Assembly (NCBI GenBank): GCA_039566865.1 | Contig: CM076959.1 | Coordinates: forward strand, 8,353,501 to 8,417,500 | Source: Aurelia coerulea | Taxonomy: Eukaryota; Cnidaria; Scyphozoa; Semaeostomeae; Ulmaridae | Direction: 5' to 3' | Length of the DNA: 64,000 nt | Shown here: one piece after another, positions 10,831 through 21,422 of the stretch | Layout: each line of letters begins with the position of its first letter | Numbering within the stretch: the stretch's first letter is position 1 | Notes under the pieces: model-generated | Told to the model about the DNA's origin: nothing | Database searches by the model: none | Seen by the model: only the letters and a program-made list of their open reading frames with translations | Position numbers and translations under genes: made by a program

Positions 10831-10938
10831 GTAGCGTTTTTAAGTGGAGGGCCCCTTGTAAAACAGCTCCGGCTGAAGGGCAACCCTCCTTAAAAGAATC
10901 AAATATCAAATAAATATCAATATCAAATATATCAAATA
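10831..10938 (+). repeat. LINE 3' UTR and microsatellite-like tail
   Basis: GGAGGGCCCCTTG and CTGAAGGGCAACCCTCC can pair as a stem. The tail (10899-10938) is built of ATATCAA/AATATCAA units. In CR1/L2-type LINEs such a 3' stem and short repeats serve as the recognition site of the reverse transcriptase. Confidence 0.8.
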
Positions 10939-10943
10939 TCGCA

Positions 10944-11039
10944 ATCCAACACATAACAAAACAGATCCCTAATATCGAATAACAAAACACGTGATACTAC
11001 TGTACTCGGAGGGTCCTGGGCCCTAGTCTAAATACTACA
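10944..11039 (-). repeat. Gypsy 3' LTR, proximal part
   Basis: Matches 15170-15249 plus 18169-18184 with one difference. On the minus strand the LTR begins TGTAGTATTTAGAC directly after the purine tract. Confidence 0.9.
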
Positions 11040-11081
11040 ATACTCTCTTTTTAGAAATAAACGGATATACTCGATAAGCGG

Positions 11082-12599
11082 TTATATAACACTAGATGGT
11101 AAAGGGTGGCCATAACGTTTGGGTTGTTTCGTTTGTCGAGAGGAGCTACGTCGCTGTTGCTGTTGCTCATGACGTGGCGGTTGTTGTTGTACTGTATTGT
11201 CAGTCGTCGAGTCGATGTCATTGTCATCGTCAGACTGTGGGTTAGTTGGTCTCGGTATCTGTTTGAAGTGAGATACGTTACGTGTGACCTTATGGTTGTT
11301 ACGTTGTGCAGTTACGCGTGATTTGTTGCGGTAAATTACGATGTACGGTTTGTCGTTAAAACGTGAGGTCAGTTTGTTCTCTCTGTCCTGTTTCACCAGT
11401 ACATGATCTCCAACTTTTATGTTGCTATCCTTTGCATGTCTTCTATTATCCGCGTATTGTTTATTGTATTGTTTGCAATGCTGCTCATTGTTTCGTGCTT
11501 CTTTGTGTCTGTTCTTCACTGTCTCCTTTAACAATGTTGGAAGCTTTCCATTAACAACACAGTTGAACAATAGTTCAGCTGGAGGTACTTTGGTTGTGGT
11601 ATGAGGGGTCGTTCTGTATTGTAACAAAAATCTGCTAATCTCCTGCTGCCATACTCTTCCTTCGATTTTGGCTGTTTTAAGTGCTTTGCCAATGGTTTGA
11701 TTAAAACGTTCCACTTCAGAGTTTCCCTGTGGCCATTTAGGTGTGGAGGGGTCTTTGCTAATACCTAAATGTTTCAAATATCTGTCATAATCGTCGCCAT
11801 TGAAGGGAGGTCCATTATCTGACGTTACAGATGTTGGTAATCCATGCACAGCAAAAATCTTGTCCAATTTAGGAATGACAGTGGAGGCTTTAGTTGAGCG
11901 AACAATTTCCACCTCAGGGAATCGGGAATATCGATCAATGACAACAAGTAAATAGTCACCTGAGGGGAGTGGTCCATATAAATCTATGTGCAATTTCTGC
12001 CATGGACCATTAGGCAGTTCTGACATGGTCAGGGACTGGGGAGGATCTGGTCTCCCTGTGGCTTGACATGGAATGCATCGCTTGATGGTTTCATCTGTCA
12101 GTTTATCGATGCCAGGAAACCACACTTTTTCTCTGAGTAAAGCTTTTGTCTTTACGACGCCTTGATGTGCCTCATGGGCTAGATCAACTGCACGCTGTTG
12201 AAGAGACTCCGGTATAACGATACGTGAACCGCGAAGAATTATATTGTGAGAACTGATTGTTAGATCATCTTTGATTGCTTTGTACGGCTTAGCATGATCT
12301 ATGTCCCAGTGTCCGTTTCTCAAGGCTGCACGTACTGCGCGTAATGATTTATCTGCATTTGTAGCCTCTTGAATCTCCGTTATAGAAAGCGCTTTGGGAA
12401 CAGCTGACAAAGCTAACAAATTAAGATATTCTTCCGCCATCTTTTCATGAATGGATTTGCTGCTGGCTGTTGGGTGCCGTGACAGAAAATCGGCTGGATT
12501 TTTCAGAACCTGGTTTGTAAACAACTCTAAACTCATATGGTTGCAGTCGAAGAACCCAGCGTTCAATGCGAGCAGACGGTTTGGAATTTGCATTTCCAT
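11082..12599 (-). pseudogene. Gypsy integrase region
   Basis: A minus-strand frame of 505 codons. After a short piece of linker (PADFLSRHP at 35-43) comes the HHCC zinc finger of retroviral-type integrases: H142 and H145, with C175 and C178 in CIPCQ. The DDE core has all three acidic residues: D206 in HIDLYG, D261 in TSDNGPPF and E297 in NSEVERF, with the usual 35-residue spacing between the last two. A basic, Gln-rich tail ends the protein and no chromodomain is evident. This domain would insert the element cDNA. It is out of frame with the RNase H part upstream (shift near 12530-12600), so it is part of a broken polyprotein although its own core is intact. Confidence 0.9.
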
Positions 12600-13511
12600 A
12601 GATGACTTCTAACGGTTTGTGGTCCATGATAGGTGTAAATGGAGCACCGTATACGAAAAGATGGAAGTGTTCTACTGCCCATACGATACTAAGGGCTTCC
12701 TTCTCTGTCTGAGAGTAACGTTTTTCTACTGCTGATAATGCACGGCTTGCGTAGGCTACGACACGATAGTCCTCAGAGTCATGACTTTTCTGGCTTAGAA
12801 TTCCAGAAATTCCGACAGGACTGGCGTCCACAGTAATGACTAATGAAAGACTGGTTACTTACGTCAAAATACGCCATTACATGTGCAGACGTTAATGCTT
12901 CCTTGAGTTTGTCGAATGCCTTTTGTTGGGTTTCTCTCCAAACGAAGTGTGTATTTTTCTTGGTTAATTCTCTTAACGGATCGGTTATTGTGGCATAATC
13001 AGGTATGCAGCGGCAGCTATAATTAGCCATACCAAGAAGACTTCTGATTTCGTGAACATTTGAGGGAATTTGAACATTTTGTAAATCTGACACTCTTTGG
13101 ATCGGGTTTGACTCCATCGGCTGTGAATATCTGTCCAAATAACGACAATGATGTTTCAAGAAACTTACACTTTGTTGAATTAAGTGTTAGGCCATTGTCT
13201 GACAGACGTTGTAAACAATTTGAGAGAGCCTTGTCATGTTCTTTTCGTGACTTTCCAAAAACTACGATGTCATCGTGGAGGTTTCAAACTCCTTGGATCC
13301 CTTGCAATGTGGTATGTAAAGTATGCTGGAACAGTTCACTGCTACAGTTCATGCCATAGTGGAGGCGCTTATAGCGATATGTACCGACGTGTGTGCTAAA
13401 AGTAGTAATAAATCTGCTCTCCTCCTTAAGTTCAAGCTGATGAAAAGCTTGGTTCAAAACAAGCTTAGAAAAATACTGGGCGCCGTTGAGGTCATTACTG
13501 ACATCATTCAC
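12445..13511 (-). pseudogene. Gypsy RT palm/thumb and RNase H, frameshifted
   Basis: Several minus-strand pieces together cover the rest of RT and RNase H. 13284-13511 reads NDLNGAQYFSKLVLNQAFHQ and ITTFSTHVGTYRYKRLHYGM, then hits a stop at 13284. Just past the stop the same frame gives HDDIVVFGKS, the RT active-site box with the two catalytic aspartates. 12779-13159, in another frame, holds EIRSLLGMANY and FDKLKEALTS (thumb/connection). 12445-12831, in a third frame, holds the RNase H start (DASPVGISGIL), YSQTEKEALSIVWAVEHFH and DHKPLEVI. Frameshifts lie near 13540, 13165 and 12845. Ty3/gypsy RT/RNase H copies the element RNA into DNA; this copy could not. Confidence 0.88.
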
Positions 13512-15070
13512 TGTGGGAATGAGGAACCGGACTCTTTGGATAGCTTTGCTTTTCTCATGTCCACACAGATTCTTACACTGTTTCCGTCCTTCTTCGGAAC
13601 AGTAACAATAGGACTTATCCAGGGAGTCGCTTGCGTATCCGGGACTTTTTCGATTATGTCCTCTTGCTCTAATTGCTTGATTGCATCTACAACTTTCTTT
13701 CTGAGATGGTATGGAATTCTCCTGTGCGGCTCTGCAACGGGAGTTACGTCATCGTCGATGTTTACCGTTATTTGATGCCCTTTGAGTTTTCCTAAGCCAT
13801 TGAAAACTTTCTCGAATTTCTCTAGAATCTGATTTAATTCGCGGTCTTTTGTTTGGGGAGAAGCACTTGAAGATCTCTCAGATATTTTGTTGAGATGTAA
13901 ACTGATAACTCCCAATTGTTGTGCGGTATTGGCACTCATGAGATTACCACTGTTCTCGTTGTTGACCACGAAGAACGTTGCGACATCCAACTTCCGCTTT
14001 GTTTCGATTAGGGCTTGAAATTTTCCTAAGAATTTCACAGGCGTATCACTGCTGAATGGAAATGCCTTTGTGTTAGTTGCTTGGAGATTTACGCGAAGCT
14101 TTGAATATGTGCCTCTGTCGATTACGTTTATTGAAGCACCCGTATCTACCATCATGTGAAAAGAATGATTTAGAACTTTTACTCGAACATGAGGGTTTTC
14201 TTTTGTGTTTTTATCCACTGCATACATGTATTCAGTTTCTGATTCTGAATATGAATCGGAGTGGACTAAGGGGCGAATTGTTTTCTGCCTGCGACGTCGT
14301 GTGGACTTTGGTTTCTCGGCTTTTCCACCCTGTGCGGAAGGTTTGCTTTTCCTTCCCCTGCAAAACTTGGCGAATTGGTTAATTTTACCACAGTTATGAC
14401 ATTCTTTCCCTTTTGCTGGGCATGCAGACGAATGGGGGTATTTTCCACCGCAATTGTGACATTTTGCCTCAATCTTGTTTGTTTGAACTTCTGGAGTATT
14501 ATCCTTGGCCTCGATTTGTTTGGTTTGAAATTTGCTCATTTCGTCTCTGCGTCCATCGAGGAGCATTTGCTTGAGATCATATTTCGGATCGCGTAAAGCC
14601 TGTTTACGTATTTTCGAGGAGGTTCCCCCGATGATAATTTGCTCTTCTAACTCAAAGTCTTGATCAGCAAATTCACATGGTTGAGCGAGAGTTCTCAATC
14701 GCGTAATGTAATGATCCAGTGTTTCATGATGCTCTTGATACGTGTTTCGAAAAACATACAAGTCGTATCTTCGATTCTTCTGTGGCTCAAAGTAGGCCGT
14801 CTGCTTTTCTTTGGCAGTGTCGTACGCATCTGCATTTCCTGTATCGTCAAGTTGGGCGAATATTTCTCTTACTCGAGACCCGGCTTGATAAAGCAGCAAA
14901 GCCCGTTTTCTGGTGTTGTTATTTATTCCCGGAGCTATGATATACATCTCGAAATCTGCGAGCCATTTCTTCCTGCATGTGGATAAACTTGCACCGACTT
15001 CGGCGTCCGGGTTAAATTCTGGTACAGGTTGAAGCGACAAGGCAGACATCTTTGGCCAGCTATTGTACAA
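13508..15070 (-). pseudogene. Gypsy Gag, protease and start of RT
   Basis: A minus-strand frame of 520 codons; the second Met (residue 8) is an alternative start. Residues 1-200 form a Gag capsid-like region (RKKWLADFEMYI; HETLDHYITRLRTLA). Two zinc knuckles follow at about 204-217 (CHNCGGKYPHSSAC) and 224-237 (CHNCGKINQFAKFC); the histidine of the second knuckle is not in the usual place. The aspartic protease motif is MMVDTGASINVID (DTG at 309-311). The N-terminal RT segment with TPWISPIVTVPKKDG and VRICVDMRKA ends at 520, where a frameshift near 13540 terminates the frame. Gag and Pol seem to have been translated as one product in this family, since no stop separates them. Confidence 0.9.
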
Positions 15071-15106
15071 ACATCTTTCTTACGTGTTTTTATCGATCGT
15101 CGCCAG

Positions 15107-15249
15107 TTTAAGATAGTAAGAAGCTTGTTCCAACTAAAAATTTAACGAGGTGAATCTCTGGCCTTCGCAATCCAACACATAACAAAACAGATCCCTAATA
15201 TCGAATAACAAAACACGTGATACTACTGTACTCGGAGGGTCCTGGGCCC
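15107..15249 (-). repeat. Gypsy 5' LTR, distal part (split by DNA element)
   Basis: Covers 143 of the 159 LTR bases. The last nine, CCTGGGCCC (15241-15249), are repeated at 18160-18168 as the TSD of the inserted element. Confidence 0.9.
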
Positions 15250-15346
15250 TAGACTGATTACGATTGAGTCCTAGTAATCGCTACCACCCACCCACCCTAC
15301 TCGCTCATACTAGGACTCATGGCTTCCCAGCCAAATGGCTGGCCCT
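15250..15346 (+). repeat. Left 97-bp terminal inverted repeat
   Basis: Identical to the reverse complement of 18063-18159. Each TIR contains an ATG that opens inward with the codons MASQPNGWP. Confidence 0.9.
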
Positions 15347-15359
15347 ATTTAGGCCGAGT

Positions 15360-15560
15360 ACCACAAGAAGTTGTGTTACCAATCACAGAGCTTCATTTTG
15401 GTCACATGACCTCTTTTCGTGGTCACATGATTTTTTTCTTGCCAATGATTGGTTTATTTTCAGTAGCTGCCAAAAAGAGGCTAGAAATGATATTTCCCGG
15501 ACCACTGATTGACACAACCGAAAGATGGCGGCAACTCGTCGCAAAGCTGCGAGGCCGAAG
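15360..15560 (+). promoter_or_regulatory. Promoter-like segment inside the Mutator-like element
   Basis: Contains CCAAT at 15379, CCAATGATTGG at 15442-15452, two TCACATGA boxes (15402-15430) and AAAGATGGCGGC at 15521-15532. The last resembles the YY1 site that overlaps the start codon of many animal housekeeping genes. The ATG in it opens a short frame (MAATRRKAARPK...) that stops after 16 codons. This arrangement suggests a captured host promoter and first exon, which is inference from motifs only. Confidence 0.4.
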
Positions 15561-16131
15561 CTCTTCAGGGCTTAGGGGCGAAGGGTCGAAGGCTCTTCTT
15601 TGAAAGCGGCACCTTCGCGCCATTTCTCTTTCTAACCCAGACCTCAAATCGGACCGTTGTTAGGTGTTGTGGCGCCAAGTTTCGTCAGTATTCGTCATTT
15701 CTCGTTCTGATTTTACTGCAATTTAAAAAGCAAGTGGAGGTGAATGCTTCTTGGGAATTTTCAACATCCACATGTGTATTTACGAGTTGATGATATCATG
15801 TTGAACTGGATGAGAAAATGACTGTTCTGACATCAGTTTGTTAAAGAGTTGTATGGATGAATGGTCGGGCAACAAAGGAAGAATTGGCCAACAACAGGCC
15901 GGACATTAATTTTATGTTGAAATATTTGATATTCAAACTTGAGAAGACCTCCCAAATCTCAGCGAAGAAATCCAAAGATGCCTCGAGCATCGAGCAAGTA
16001 AGTCAACAATTAACTGTACATTTCTAAAATCTTTTCAGAATGGAACTTTGGTCTATGGCCCCTCTATGTCAGTTTTGGTATCTTCATTTACTCTAGATTT
16101 AAAACTTCTCTACTTCTCTGCACGTAATTTT

Positions 16132-16272
16132 TATAGAAAACTAGGAATCCCCTAGGAAGTCGAGCAAGTACTTAAAAGTTCTTAAAATTATCAGATCTTT
16201 CGTACCCAGAGTTTGTTACAAGTTTCTAAAAGGTTCCACAACAACTCATGTCTGTTCCCTCGACTCGTGAAC
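16132..16272 (+). repeat. Dispersed repeat copy 1
   Basis: Shares CTTAAAATTATCAG, GTTCCA(C/T)AACAA and CTCGTGAAC in the same order with 20148-20288. The family is unidentified; it could be a SINE-like or MITE-derived repeat. Confidence 0.6.
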
Positions 16273-17605
16273 CTTTCAGAACAAAGTTTTGAAGCTGGTA
16301 TCCAATGTTTAGAAATCATTCAAGTGCCTTCCGAGTAATATTATACCGGAAAAAGTAAAAATGTATCAGAAATAGACAAGGATTTCCTTCATTAAGCAAA
16401 ATAATTCCGTGATTTGCATTTTCTGTGCACAGGAGTTTCTTAACCTTTTGGTGATTAAAGCAGTTAGATAAAAAAATATGTCTAGGCAGGCCCACTTCGC
16501 TTTATGCATTACTACGTACATGCAGGTAGGCCACAAGTTAAGTTTTTGCTGCATATCCACGGGCAGGGGACAACAATTTGCTACAATCTGTTGAATTTCA
16601 AAAATTATGCATAGAATATCTCCTTGTCATTTGCCGGCCATTTGCTCAATTAAATTTGTTTAATGACCCCTATCCATGGTCAAATTTCACTGATTTGTTC
16701 TCTCTAATTCCAAAAATTGTTTGTTTACATCTGCATCCTAAGTTGACTTTTTATGATAATTAAAACAATACCTTGACTTCATGAGTTGATACTTCACATA
16801 AATCACACATAATTGGAGCTTTAGTTTGGCAATGCAATGGAACTTGAGAACAGTTAATTCCAAAGCATTCCAGGATTTTGTGTTGAGGTTATCTTGTTCT
16901 TTTGCAAAATATTTTAACCTATTTTTACAAATTTTTTCCCTGGGATCGTGATGCTTTTCAGTGTAAAAGCAAGCCTTTTCAGTGTAAATCAAGCTGTGGA
17001 TCAAAAAGGATATAAGATAGCAAAATTAATGTGCAGTATTTGCTGCAGTATTTGATGAAAGAAAAGACTGCCAAGAATTGCAAAAGGTTGAGCTTAGGAT
17101 AAAATGGGTACAGCAAAATGTATTGATAACTTTTATGGAAAAGGAAAACTTAACTGACAAACTGTTCTCTATTCATAACTGTTGGAACTACTGTCATCCT
17201 CCTTGACCTATGTTTAATTAACAGTTCAGTCTACTGTACTCCAACAATCAGCATTACTGATTTCATTCCCAGCTATTTCACTCTACACACCCACAAAGTT
17301 TAGTTTTTGTCAATCAAAATTGAAAATCATTTGGTTAAATGATAGCAGAAATATGTTGACAAGGTGTCATCACAGGTCAATATGCAAAAAAAAAATCTTC
17401 TAAAATTCAGATAGTGTTGATTCCTTTCACAATAAAATAAAGTACATATTAAAAACATTCTAAATCCTGGATTGCACATATCAAAATGCAAAAATTTTGT
17501 TGTTACAGTCTCTGCCTTTGTTCCTGCAGCTTAGGCAAACGAGAGTTGTTTGCAGTAAGATTTTGAAGATAATGAATTTTCTGCTTTCTCCATCATGGAT
17601 CAAAA

Positions 17606-18090
17606 CTATAGGATTGTTTGTTTCACAGATGCAGCTGTGTTTCTGTTATTTGCCTGGACTTTGATCTGTGGATAAAAAAGATATGCAATAAAAGAAAACT
17701 TCACATGAAAGAATAAAAGTTGCCACAAGAGTAGGCCATATTACAAACATTTTCACATTACTGAGACCTGGGTTTTATCTATGTCTATATACTATAAATG
17801 CCAACATTTTGACTAGATCATAGCAGAACGATATCAACGTAGCTGTGTTATTGCCATTTAATGTATTCCTAAACAAAATGTAGGACGCGAAAAGAACTTT
17901 ATCTTACCTTTGTTTTATCAAGATGACTCCCTGAAAATGAGTATTCCCGACTTGATGAAGAATCGCGATGGCTGTTGCCGGGCAACTGCATTTGTTGTTG
18001 TTGCTCTGCGCTGTTCCGCAATTTAGCATTGGTCAATTCTGAAAGCGAGGCAAATCCTTTACAGGGCCAGCCATTTGGCTGGGAAGCCAT
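17606..18090 (-). CDS. Hypothetical two-exon small gene starting in the TIR
   Basis: On the minus strand an ATG inside the right TIR opens 61 codons (18090-17908). They begin MASQPNGWPCKGF, continue with a Gln run (EQQQQMQ) and a Ser-rich part (SSSSREYS), and end exactly at ACAAAG|GTAAGA, a strong splice-donor match in phase 0. A good acceptor, TTTTTTATCCACAG, precedes 17665. Joining there keeps the frame for 19 more codons to a TAG at 17608-17606, with an intron of 242 bp. The product would be about 80 residues, polar and low-complexity, with no domain I recognise. It may be the 5' end of a captured host gene, or chance. The start coordinates follow the TIR ATG, whose context is good (ACTCATGGC). 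Confidence 0.35.
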
Positions 18091-18159
18091 GAGTCCTAGT
18101 ATGAGCGAGTAGGGTGGGTGGGTGGTAGCGATTACTAGGACTCAATCGTAATCAGTCTA
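18063..18159 (-). repeat. Right 97-bp terminal inverted repeat
   Basis: Perfect inverted copy of 15250-15346. Carries the start codon of the hypothetical gene at 18090. Confidence 0.9.
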
Positions 18160-18168
18160 CCTGGGCCC

Positions 18169-18184
18169 TAGTCTAAATACGACA
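18169..18184 (-). repeat. Gypsy 5' LTR, terminal 16 bases
   Basis: Completes the right LTR. On the minus strand it starts TGTCGTATTTAGACTA, compared with TGTAGTATTTAGACTA in the left LTR. Confidence 0.85.
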
Positions 18185-18349
18185 GACATGACTAATTATA
18201 CATCAATATACATTATACATATTTGTGAAATTCACTGCACAATTCACCATTGGATTAGTTGTTATATGCTAATTCCAATTTTTTCAATTTTATAATTCTC
18301 CATCAAACTTTTGATCTTTTAGCGGCTTTTGAAAGGAATTTTTACAATA

Positions 18350-19313
18350 CCGGGTGTCCCAAAAAAAAGGTAACAGATTTGATTGGGCCTAGCGATAAGA
18401 ATTTAAGTTGAATCGACCCCTGATAAGTTTTGAAGTACTCTTAGATAGTTAACTTGAAGATTGATACCTTATTTGTTGATATTGGTGCATCAAGAGTTGG
18501 AATATTAATCTTGAAAGTCCAAATTTGCCTCCTACTCCAAACCAGAGCTTTTGGGGTTTGGCCTAAGCTGTAAACTCGCTTTGCTGTGGAATCTCCTCAA
18601 TCATAGCCAAGTACAAACAAGAAACCTCGTGCTTAGGAACACATTATAGTGGAAATTTGACTTTGACCTTCACAATCAGATTCAAGAATTTAGCCCTGAA
18701 TAGACCCCTTTCTTGATTCTACAAAAGTTTGAATCACACCTGCCTGAGAAAAGCTATTTATCAGCGAAATAAGTCCCGTAAGCTTTAACACATAGACTAT
18801 CTTGCAATCTTCATTGCTTGAATGAAATGTTTTTTGCATCATCTCTCACGAAATTATTACGAAACAAGCAATCGTATATGCCCAAGGGAACATAAAAAAA
18901 TGCTCATTCGTGCTTGGCTTGGTGTACTTTGTGAATGCATTTTGACTGGAGAAAAATATTCCTTGGTGACTATATTCATTAATTTGTTTGTTAGTTTTCA
19001 GTTTTTTACGTTCTTTTCAAACGGGTACCCAAAGGACCAATCCTTGTCCAAAAATGTCTTTGACTGAGGAGATTCCCCTAACCAGCGCGTTAGCAGTTTA
19101 GGCCAAAACCCAAAAGCTCTGGTTGTAGATGGACGCAAATTTTGGCTTTCGAGATTTATATTTCAATTTTTGATGCACCAATATCAACAAACGAGGTATT
19201 AATCTTCAAGTTGACTATCGAAGAGCACTCCAAAGCTTATTTGGGGTCGATTCGACTTATACTCTCATTGCTAGTCCCCATCAAATCTGTTACCTTTTTT
19301 TTGGGACACCCGG
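18350..19313. mobile_element. Mariner-like foldback element, GTGTCCC type
   Basis: Ends are CCGGGTGTCCCAAAAAAAAG and its inverted copy, flanked by TA on both sides (18348-18349, 19314-19315). The two arms remain recognisably inverted for about 280 bp (for example TCAAATCTGTTACC at the right against GGTAACAGATTTGA at the left). No transposase is visible. The TA target and the short conserved ends fit Tc1/mariner-type elements; the family assignment is inferred. Confidence 0.85.
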
Positions 19314-19364
19314 TAGTTCACAGACAAACTACCAAGATTAGAATAATAGCAGATGACAAATCTA

Positions 19365-19923
19365 CCGGGTGAGTCAGAAAAAAGAATCCCCGCTTGGAAG
19401 GCCACTGCTCCATGAATATCAAAGCAATGCTATTGAAAACTGTCTTATTTTATTGCCAATGTGTTCAATTAGGTTAAGTAATTTACCCGGATTTAATCGG
19501 CGATTCCTTCCCGTGGATATGGGTGATTTTCTGCAGAAAGCCCCTTCCAAAAACCTGCAAAACGAATGAAAACAATGAGCAAATTTTCCTTCCTAAAATT
19601 GATGACACTCAAATAAATTCATGTATTTTGTCCGCTTGGGAGAATGGAATCCCCCTGAATAGGTCATCGATACCAAGGGGAGAACTTGTTCATCCTCCCA
19701 AGAGAATAGCACGTGCTATGGCACGTTTTGAAGGGTTTTTTGAAGAGGCTTTCTCGAGAAAATCCCTCATAATTTCAGAATGGAGTGGCCGATTGCAGTC
19801 AGGTAAATTTCATAGTAAATTTGAACATTTCTTCCATTGAACTATATATTTGCCGATATCATTGTCTTGATATCCAGGGAGCCGTGACCTTTCAAACGGG
19901 GATTCTTTTTCTGACTCACCCGG
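19365..19923. mobile_element. Mariner-like foldback element, GTGAGTC type, copy 1
   Basis: Ends are CCGGGTGAGTCAGAAAAA and the inverted CTGACTCACCCGG, flanked by TA. The arms, about 200 bp each, are diverged inverted repeats (AAAGAATCCCCGCTTGGAAGG against AAGAATCCCCGTTTGAAAGG). Length 559 bp and no coding capacity. It lies only 50 bp from the previous element. Confidence 0.85.
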
Positions 19924-19925
19924 TA

Positions 19926-20711
19926 CCACAAAGAGTTTCATATTCATAATTCTGTATGACAGTAATGCACTTTGTGATGAATGTCTTCCCCGGAAATGTT
20001 TCCATTGGAACTTTCAATTAGGGAATATTTGTACCACTTAACCAACCAATTTACTTCAGGGCATTAGAAGCTATGATAATGATGCACCACTTGTGTGACA
20101 CTGTAAATATGTTCTGAGCATGTGCAGTAATGCTATGAATACACATATTTTTTATAAGAAACTAAGAATTTGGGCCAGTACTGAAAGTTTCTTAAAATTA
20201 TCAGGTTTTGAGTTCTCAAAGTTTCTGACGAGTTTCTGGTAGAGGTTCCATAACAATCTTCATGTTCACTACCTGTGCCCTCGTGAACAAGGCAATGTTA
20301 AATTTATTGAAACTAAATCAAAAAGAGTTTAATTAGGAAATTTAAGTCTTTTTAGGGCCACCTGGCTTTGAATCATACTGCAAAAAGCACTGATGATTGC
20401 CAAATCAAATTCTTTTTGCACGTAAAGCTTCTAGTTTGGTCATAAATTACAGAATGGAATGCAGACTATCATTGGAGACTTCAATGATGATAAAGAATCT
20501 GAAAATTTTTACTCTTAGGCAAGATTGAATATTTTGCTTAAAAACCATAGCTCAAAATAAGGTTTTTCAACGTTCAATTTCTCTACCTTGCTGTATCAAA
20601 AGCAGACATTTTATAATCTATAAATATTTGTGGGTCCTTGACAAAGCAAGTCAAAAAGAAAATTTTATTAACGGTTTGATACTTAATTTTTGGTGATTTT
20701 TTAAACAGGAG
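19926..20711. other. Non-coding stretch with dispersed repeat
   Basis: 20148-20288 is a second copy of the repeat found at 16132-16272. Nothing else is recognised. Confidence 0.5.
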
Positions 20712-20731
20712 TACTTTTTTGGGACACCCGG
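20712..20731 (-). mobile_element. Solitary GTGTCCC-type mariner-like end
   Basis: TTTTTTGGGACACCCGG followed by TA, with no matching left end within the preceding kilobase. Probably a truncated copy whose interior is unrecognisable. Confidence 0.55.
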
Positions 20732-20733
20732 TA

Positions 20734-21422
20734 GGTTTTAATTTACTGTAGGATGATAACCGAATTTTTCACTAATTGTATCGGAGATCAGGAATTCGGA
20801 AGAGAATGTAGCGGAAAATCGGGAATGAGGGGCCTATTGGGTACTGTCCCTATTTGTGTGTTCCTTTTATTCAGGGTTCATAAATATTTCATTTAATCTT
20901 CCAGTACAACGTAGACAGTATTACAAAACAATTGAAAGTTAAAACGTGGAACTTGGCCAATGTTATGTCACTAGAGAAAATTTCCATGAAATTCATTTTC
21001 TGCAATTTATACCCATGACCCAGTTCCGTAATTCCGCAGTTGCGAATTCCTTTCATTTCATTAAATTGTTGCGAAGCAGCCCCCTATTTCTGCGCAGTGG
21101 CTTCGCTAGGCGTGATCGATTCTCGATGCTTGTATGTCTGTCTGTTTTCAACAATTTTTACACAGTCACTGCGGTAAGCCGCTTAGCGGCTTTTAAATTG
21201 GCATTGTTCCTAAATTTAGACTGGACATAAAAGAACTCTTATTGACAAAATTAAAGGCAGTGTGTCCATATATCAATAAATTGCATGCACGAACAGTTGA
21301 AACTGCTGACACGATGCTGACATGCATGTAACTGTTCGAGAATTTGATTGGTTTAGGGTAGGCTGTTTTAAACTGATCACATGAAAATGAGAGCCTCGTT
21401 GTCGAAAGGAAAGGAAACCTAT
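20734..21422. other. Non-coding stretch, nothing recognised
   Basis: Contains the phrase CAGTTCCGTAATTCCGCAGTTGCG near 21020, echoed in degenerate form at 25715-25770. No gene seen. Confidence 0.45.

Larger units (their letters stand above)
7324..10938 (+). mobile_element. CR1/L2-like LINE inserted in the gypsy LTR
   Basis: A 3.6-kb non-LTR retrotransposon flanked by the 5-bp duplication TCGCA (7319-7323 and 10939-10943), which falls exactly where the gypsy LTR is interrupted. It is 5'-truncated: the ORF1 frame is open right to the first base. It carries the end of ORF1, a full-length open ORF2 and a 3' UTR with GGAGGGCCCCTTG and CTGAAGGGCAACCCTCC. The tail is a short tandem repeat (ATATCAA-like) instead of poly(A), as in CR1/L2-type elements. 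The 3' UTR pattern is shared with the LINE 3' end at 28988-29060. Confidence 0.93.
15250..18159. mobile_element. Mutator-like DNA element, 2.9 kb, non-autonomous
   Basis: The 97-bp ends (15250-15346 and 18063-18159) are identical in inverted orientation, beginning TAGACTGATTACG. The flanking duplication is the perfect 9-mer CCTGGGCCC. Long TIRs and a 9-bp TSD are the mark of Mutator-like elements; other superfamilies with 8-9 bp duplications are possible. No transposase (DDE core) is recognisable. The left interior contains promoter-like sequence and the right interior a spliced-looking small gene. Part of the interior (16132-16272) is also found outside the element at 20148-20288. Confidence 0.85.
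7261..18184 (-). mobile_element. Ty3/gypsy LTR retrotransposon with two nested insertions
   Basis: A minus-strand gypsy element of about 4.4 kb is spread over 10.9 kb because both LTRs were invaded. The left (3') LTR is 7261-7323 plus 10944-11039. The right (5') LTR is 15107-15249 plus 18169-18184. Removing the insertions and their TSDs leaves two LTRs of exactly 159 bp each, differing at 4 positions. The internal order on the minus strand is gag, protease, RT, RNase H, integrase, the Ty3/gypsy order. A polypurine tract (AAAAAGAGAG on minus) lies at about 11043-11052 beside the 3' LTR. A candidate primer-binding site (TGGCGACGATC on minus) sits just inside the 5' LTR near 15105. The proposed 5-bp TSD is GGCAT (7256-7260) and GACAT (18185-18189), one mismatch. 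At least four frameshifts plus a stop make it non-autonomous. Confidence 0.9.

Noticed and set aside
12779..14986. Several plus-strand frames of 60-150 codons over the gypsy element
   Set aside because: They are shadows of the minus-strand gag-pol coding sequence.
15319..15603. 94-codon frame starting MASQPNGWP on the plus strand
   Set aside because: The frame runs through CCAAT and YY1-like promoter motifs and has no domain; only the start is shared with the opposite TIR.
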